In this document: piece by piece, positions 61,560-64,000 of the stretch
Position numbering within the stretch: position 1 is the first letter of the stretch
Layout: each line of letters begins with the position of its first letter
Origin: an uncultured Flavobacteriales bacterium
GTDB taxonomy: Bacteria > Bacteroidota > Bacteroidia > Flavobacteriales > Schleiferiaceae
DNA length: 64,000 nucleotides
Reading direction: 5' to 3'
NCBI GenBank assembly: GCA_913055685.1
Contig: CAJXKC010000002.1
Location: 744,001 to 808,000 of the forward strand
Notes under the pieces: generated by a model
Databases searched by the model: none
The model's input: the letters and a program-made list of their open reading frames with translations, nothing else
Told to the model about the DNA's origin: nothing
Position numbers and translations under genes: made by a program

Positions 61560-63028
61560 TTAAATCCTTTCGTCGGCATTTTCTCTTCGCTAGGCTTAAA
61601 CAGTTTTGTTTCAAAAGCTAAGGTATCGAGTTGAAGCCTTACCCTCAGCCAATCCGAAATTTTAGCACTTTCTGCATGTAAACCTTGGGTATCTGGGGTA
61701 GCCCATTTTAACTTGGCAATCATTAAAGTGTCCATTTCCCCACGATGGTATTCAACCATTCTTGCCATGGAAAGGGAGTATAATCGAGGGTGCATTACCT
61801 TTAACTCGCGACTTAGTTGTTCCAGGGGCAAGTGCAGAGAACGTTCTTTAGACAATGCATTCTGCAAATTAGCGATTGCAACATTTTTATCTTGGAGCTC
61901 AAGCTGACTCTTGGAGAAAACATCTACCAATTTATTAACCTCATCCGAGTTCATCTGTTCCAAATTCTGAGGTTGTACTACCTTAATTCTAGCTCCCTCA
62001 AGGCTGTACAAACCCAGTTTAGAGCGCCATGAGTCAATAACACTATTGGGAATCGGTTCTCCGAAAAAGACGAGGTTTATTTCTACCTCCTTCCCTTCGG
62101 CTCTTCTAATTTCTTTCTTTACCAGCTCAGCCCCTTCGAAATAGACATTCTCGGCAATAAATGAGTCTACCCGCCGATTGAAGTAAGATTCGGTCACCAC
62201 ATTGTAAAAGGTGTAGGCACTCGGAATCATTATTATAAACAAAACCATTACCAGATATCGACGTGCACGTTTCGCTCTAGCAGGGTCAACGAAATCTTTA
62301 ATTGGAAACTTTAAAAAGCGGACAATCACGAAAGTGGCCAGGCTAATAAAGATGGAATTGATTAGGAATAAGTAAAAAGCACCTAAGAAGAAAGACCATT
62401 CGCCATTGGCTATGCCGTAACCAGCAGTACATAGCGGAGGCATCAAAGCTGTGGCGATGGCTACTCCAGGTACCACATTGGATTTAATCTTTCGGTTGGC
62501 CGCTAAAATCCCTGCTAAACCACCTATGAAGGCAACGAAAACATCCAGTAAGGTTGGTCGAACTCTTGCTAATAGTTCAGACTGAGCATCTTCCAAGGGG
62601 GTTAATACAAAATATAAGGTACTGGTAATAATACTCACCGTAAACATGATGGCGAAGTTTCGGAGTGAGCGTTTCATAGTTGCCCAATCATTAATTCCCA
62701 AACTAAGCCCTACCCCTAAAATTGGACCCATTAATGGAGAAATAAGCATAGCGCCAATAACCACCGCTCCGGAGTTCACGTTTAATCCGATAGAGGCAAT
62801 TAGGATACTAAAGATCAGAATCCAAACATTATAGCCCTGGAAATCAATATCATTCTTAATAGACTCAATGGTCTCCTGCGGCTTAGCATTACCCTGAATC
62901 TGCAGAGTTTTAGTGAGAAAAATCCGCATAGACCTTAAAGAAATGGCTAAGTAATTCTCATGATTACTCTGCCCCTGGTTTTGCTCTTTACCAGACTTTG
63001 AACCCGATTGATTCGCTTTACTTTCCAT
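61556..63028 (-). CDS. DUF389 family membrane protein
   Basis: A 490-residue polytopic protein. The DUF389 core (about 50-260) has VWILIFSILIASIGLNVNSGAVVIGAMLISPLMGPILGVGLSLGIND, PTLLDVFVAFIGGLAGILA and GVAIATALMPPLCTAGYGIA, followed by a soluble C-terminal region with a coiled segment (about 360-400). Function is unknown; transport has been suggested from the hydrophobic symmetry. It is the last gene of a minus-strand group with the ArsC-like and methyltransferase genes. Confidence 0.87.
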   Translation of the reverse strand: MESKANQSGSKSGKEQNQGQSNHENYLAISLRSMRIFLTKTLQIQGNAKPQETIESIKNDIDFQGYNVWILIFSILIASIGLNVNSGAVVIGAMLISPLMGPILGVGLSLGINDWATMKRSLRNFAIMFTVSIITSTLYFVLTPLEDAQSELLARVRPTLLDVFVAFIGGLAGILAANRKIKSNVVPGVAIATALMPPLCTAGYGIANGEWSFFLGAFYLFLINSIFISLATFVIVRFLKFPIKDFVDPARAKRARRYLVMVLFIIMIPSAYTFYNVVTESYFNRRVDSFIAENVYFEGAELVKKEIRRAEGKEVEINLVFFGEPIPNSVIDSWRSKLGLYSLEGARIKVVQPQNLEQMNSDEVNKLVDVFSKSQLELQDKNVAIANLQNALSKERSLHLPLEQLSRELKVMHPRLYSLSMARMVEYHRGEMDTLMIAKLKWATPDTQGLHAESAKISDWLRVRLQLDTLAFETKLFKPSEEKMPTKGFN

Positions 63029-63051
63029 ACTGAAATGTAGCTAATAAATGA

Positions 63052-63408
63052 CTAAAGGCCTTTGAGGTAAGTTATCAAAGCCTCGCTATTGGCCTTGGAA
63101 TTACCAATGAAAATACGATCGCCAATAAGGACAATCGGGCGAGCTAAGAAGCTATAATGCTCCAGTAAAAGAGATTTGAAGTCTGCTTCCTTAAGATCTT
63201 TAGCCTTTAAGCCTCGTTCCCTTAGGAGTCGTGCACGCTTATTAAAAAGTGATTCATAGGATCTAGTTCGGACATAAAGCTCCTGTAGGTCATTAGCATT
63301 TATTGGATCCTTTTTTAGGTCGATTTTCTGAAAGGAGTCATCTAGTTTCCAGTCTTTTAACAAACGTTTACAGGTGTCACAAGTACTTAAGTAATAAAGC
63401 TTTCTCAT
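63052..63408 (-). CDS. ArsC/Spx-like thioredoxin-fold protein
   Basis: A 118-residue protein of the ArsC/Spx/MgsR family: YYLSTCDTCKRLLKDW with a redox CXXC (Cys10, Cys13), FQKIDLKKDPI, and RPIVLIGDRIFIGNSKANSEAL near the C-terminus. The arsenate-reductase Arg triad cannot be verified, so it could be a reductase or a transcription-interacting Spx-type protein. It overlaps the methyltransferase gene by four bases (ATGA) and is followed 23 bases later by DUF389. Confidence 0.83.
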   Translation of the reverse strand: MRKLYYLSTCDTCKRLLKDWKLDDSFQKIDLKKDPINANDLQELYVRTRSYESLFNKRARLLRERGLKAKDLKEADFKSLLLEHYSFLARPIVLIGDRIFIGNSKANSEALITYLKGL

Positions 63409-64000
63409 TTTGATTTACTTAACCAGTCTTCTTCAATTTTTCGTTTTATCGGCCCAGCAGAATCACCGAGCCGTTTCATTACCCAATCCAATTCCAATTC
63501 TATTCGTTCTTCTTCGCTTAGCTGATAGGGGAAATCTGAAGCACGCATGACGGCGTTAATCCGGTTCAAAATTAAGGCAGCTGCTACCGAAACATTAAAA
63601 CTCTGGGTAAAACCATATTGGGGAATTCGTATCCGATGTTTTGCTGCGGCTTTCGCTTGCGGAGAAACCCCTTCCCATTCCGAGCCCATGAGCAATGCAA
63701 TAGGTTCGCCTTGGTAGCTAAAATCTTCTAGCGCAGTTTCGCCTTCGGGATCAGCTACCATCAATTGATAACCTTGGGTATTGAGGCTTTCTAAGCAGTG
63801 ATCTAAATTATTCTCATCTCTTTCCTGATAACGGAAGAGACTAACCCATTTTGTAGATCCTTTGGCAATGGCCTTTGCCAAACGCGCCTCATACTTCTGG
63901 CTCACCAAATGAACATCTTGAATTCCCAAAATATCAGCGGTTCGAAGAAGAGCCCCAATATTATGTTCCTGACGAATATCCTCTAAAACCAAACAGAGTT
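63405..64000 (-). CDS. TrmH/SpoU-family tRNA/rRNA methyltransferase, 5' end beyond the window
   Basis: A SPOUT-class 2'-O-methyltransferase truncated by the window edge, since the frame stays open to base 64000 and the first visible possible start (TTG at 63992) is inside the conserved VLEDIRQEHNIGALLRTADILGI segment. The knot region has PIALLMGSEWEGVS and IPQYGFTQSFNVSVAAALIL, which bind S-adenosylmethionine. The C-terminal tail is helical, as in TrmH; the E. coli enzyme methylates G18 of tRNA, so that is the likely but unproven target. Confidence 0.92.
   Translation of the reverse strand, partial: LCLVLEDIRQEHNIGALLRTADILGIQDVHLVSQKYEARLAKAIAKGSTKWVSLFRYQERDENNLDHCLESLNTQGYQLMVADPEGETALEDFSYQGEPIALLMGSEWEGVSPQAKAAAKHRIRIPQYGFTQSFNVSVAAALILNRINAVMRASDFPYQLSEEERIELELDWVMKRLGDSAGPIKRKIEEDWLSKSK

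Noticed and set aside
1-64000. Defence island, prophage, CRISPR array, insertion sequence or integrated plasmid
   Set aside because: No recombinase, transposase, spaced direct-repeat array, restriction or toxin genes, and no tRNA-flanked segment are present; only the YopX-like gene hints at phage ancestry.

Overview
The window is 64 kb of chromosome from a member of the Bacteroidota, most likely a marine Flavobacteriales (Cryomorphaceae/Schleiferiaceae-like) lineage. The evidence is a protein with a type IX secretion (T9SS) type-B C-terminal signal, a PorP/SprF protein, a TonB-dependent receptor paired with a DUF4249 lipoprotein, PadR/PspC and DUF4252 proteins, LytTR membrane regulators, and promoters of the Bacteroidota TAnnTTTG type. 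Almost all of it is ordinary, densely packed, vertically inherited housekeeping sequence. I see no rRNA, tRNA, CRISPR array, prophage, insertion sequence or recognisable defence island, and no gene-free stretch longer than 300 bases.

Layout. 1-7.8 kb: end of an NDH-2 gene, an NRDE protein, a DUF4252-PadR-PspC operon with a palindrome over its promoter, a lipoprotein HiPIP, a LytTR/serine-hydrolase operon and thioredoxin. 7.8-18.4 kb: PLP decarboxylase, glycosyltransferase, NamZ-type muramidase, LolC/E-like permease, cystathionine beta-synthase with a metal-receptor-like protein, hybrid histidine kinase, pyrD and smpB. 18.6-24.3 kb (minus strand): folD, ffh and an arginase-argS pair. 24.5-27.7 kb: TonB receptor plus DUF4249. 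27.8-35.8 kb: six-gene plus-strand operon ftsK-lolA-like-lptG-like-GT4-GT2-ribBA. 35.8-42.8 kb: seven overlapping minus-strand genes (M3 peptidase, rsmA, mgtE, porin-like protein, 2-hydroxyacid dehydrogenase, GNAT, CDF transporter). 43.5-48 kb: T9SS/gliding-type pair. 48-50 kb: dgkA, a GAF protein and a MacB-like permease. 50.3-57.3 kb: purH followed by the elongasome genes mreB-mreC-mreD-mrdA-rodA. 57.3-64 kb: an ECF sigma factor followed by a 48-residue protein gene and terminator, then uvrA, a YopX-like protein, DUF389, an ArsC/Spx-like protein and the end of a TrmH/SpoU methyltransferase.

Most unusual item: arginyl-tRNA synthetase carries about 90 extra residues encoded by an AT-rich in-frame segment (111 G+C in 360 bases, against 81 in the 180 flanking bases I counted), bounded by a perfect 9-bp inverted repeat. 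Others are a RibBA whose GTP cyclohydrolase II half has lost all three zinc cysteines, the small protein gene behind the ECF sigma factor, and several -7 elements so close to start codons that the mRNAs should be leaderless.

Genes are mostly packed head to tail with 1-4 base overlaps, and convergent pairs often share a TTAA stop-codon overlap with no terminator between them. Non-ATG starts are fairly common (TTG at 7311, 11508, 18395 and 51825; GTG at 32334 and 48122).
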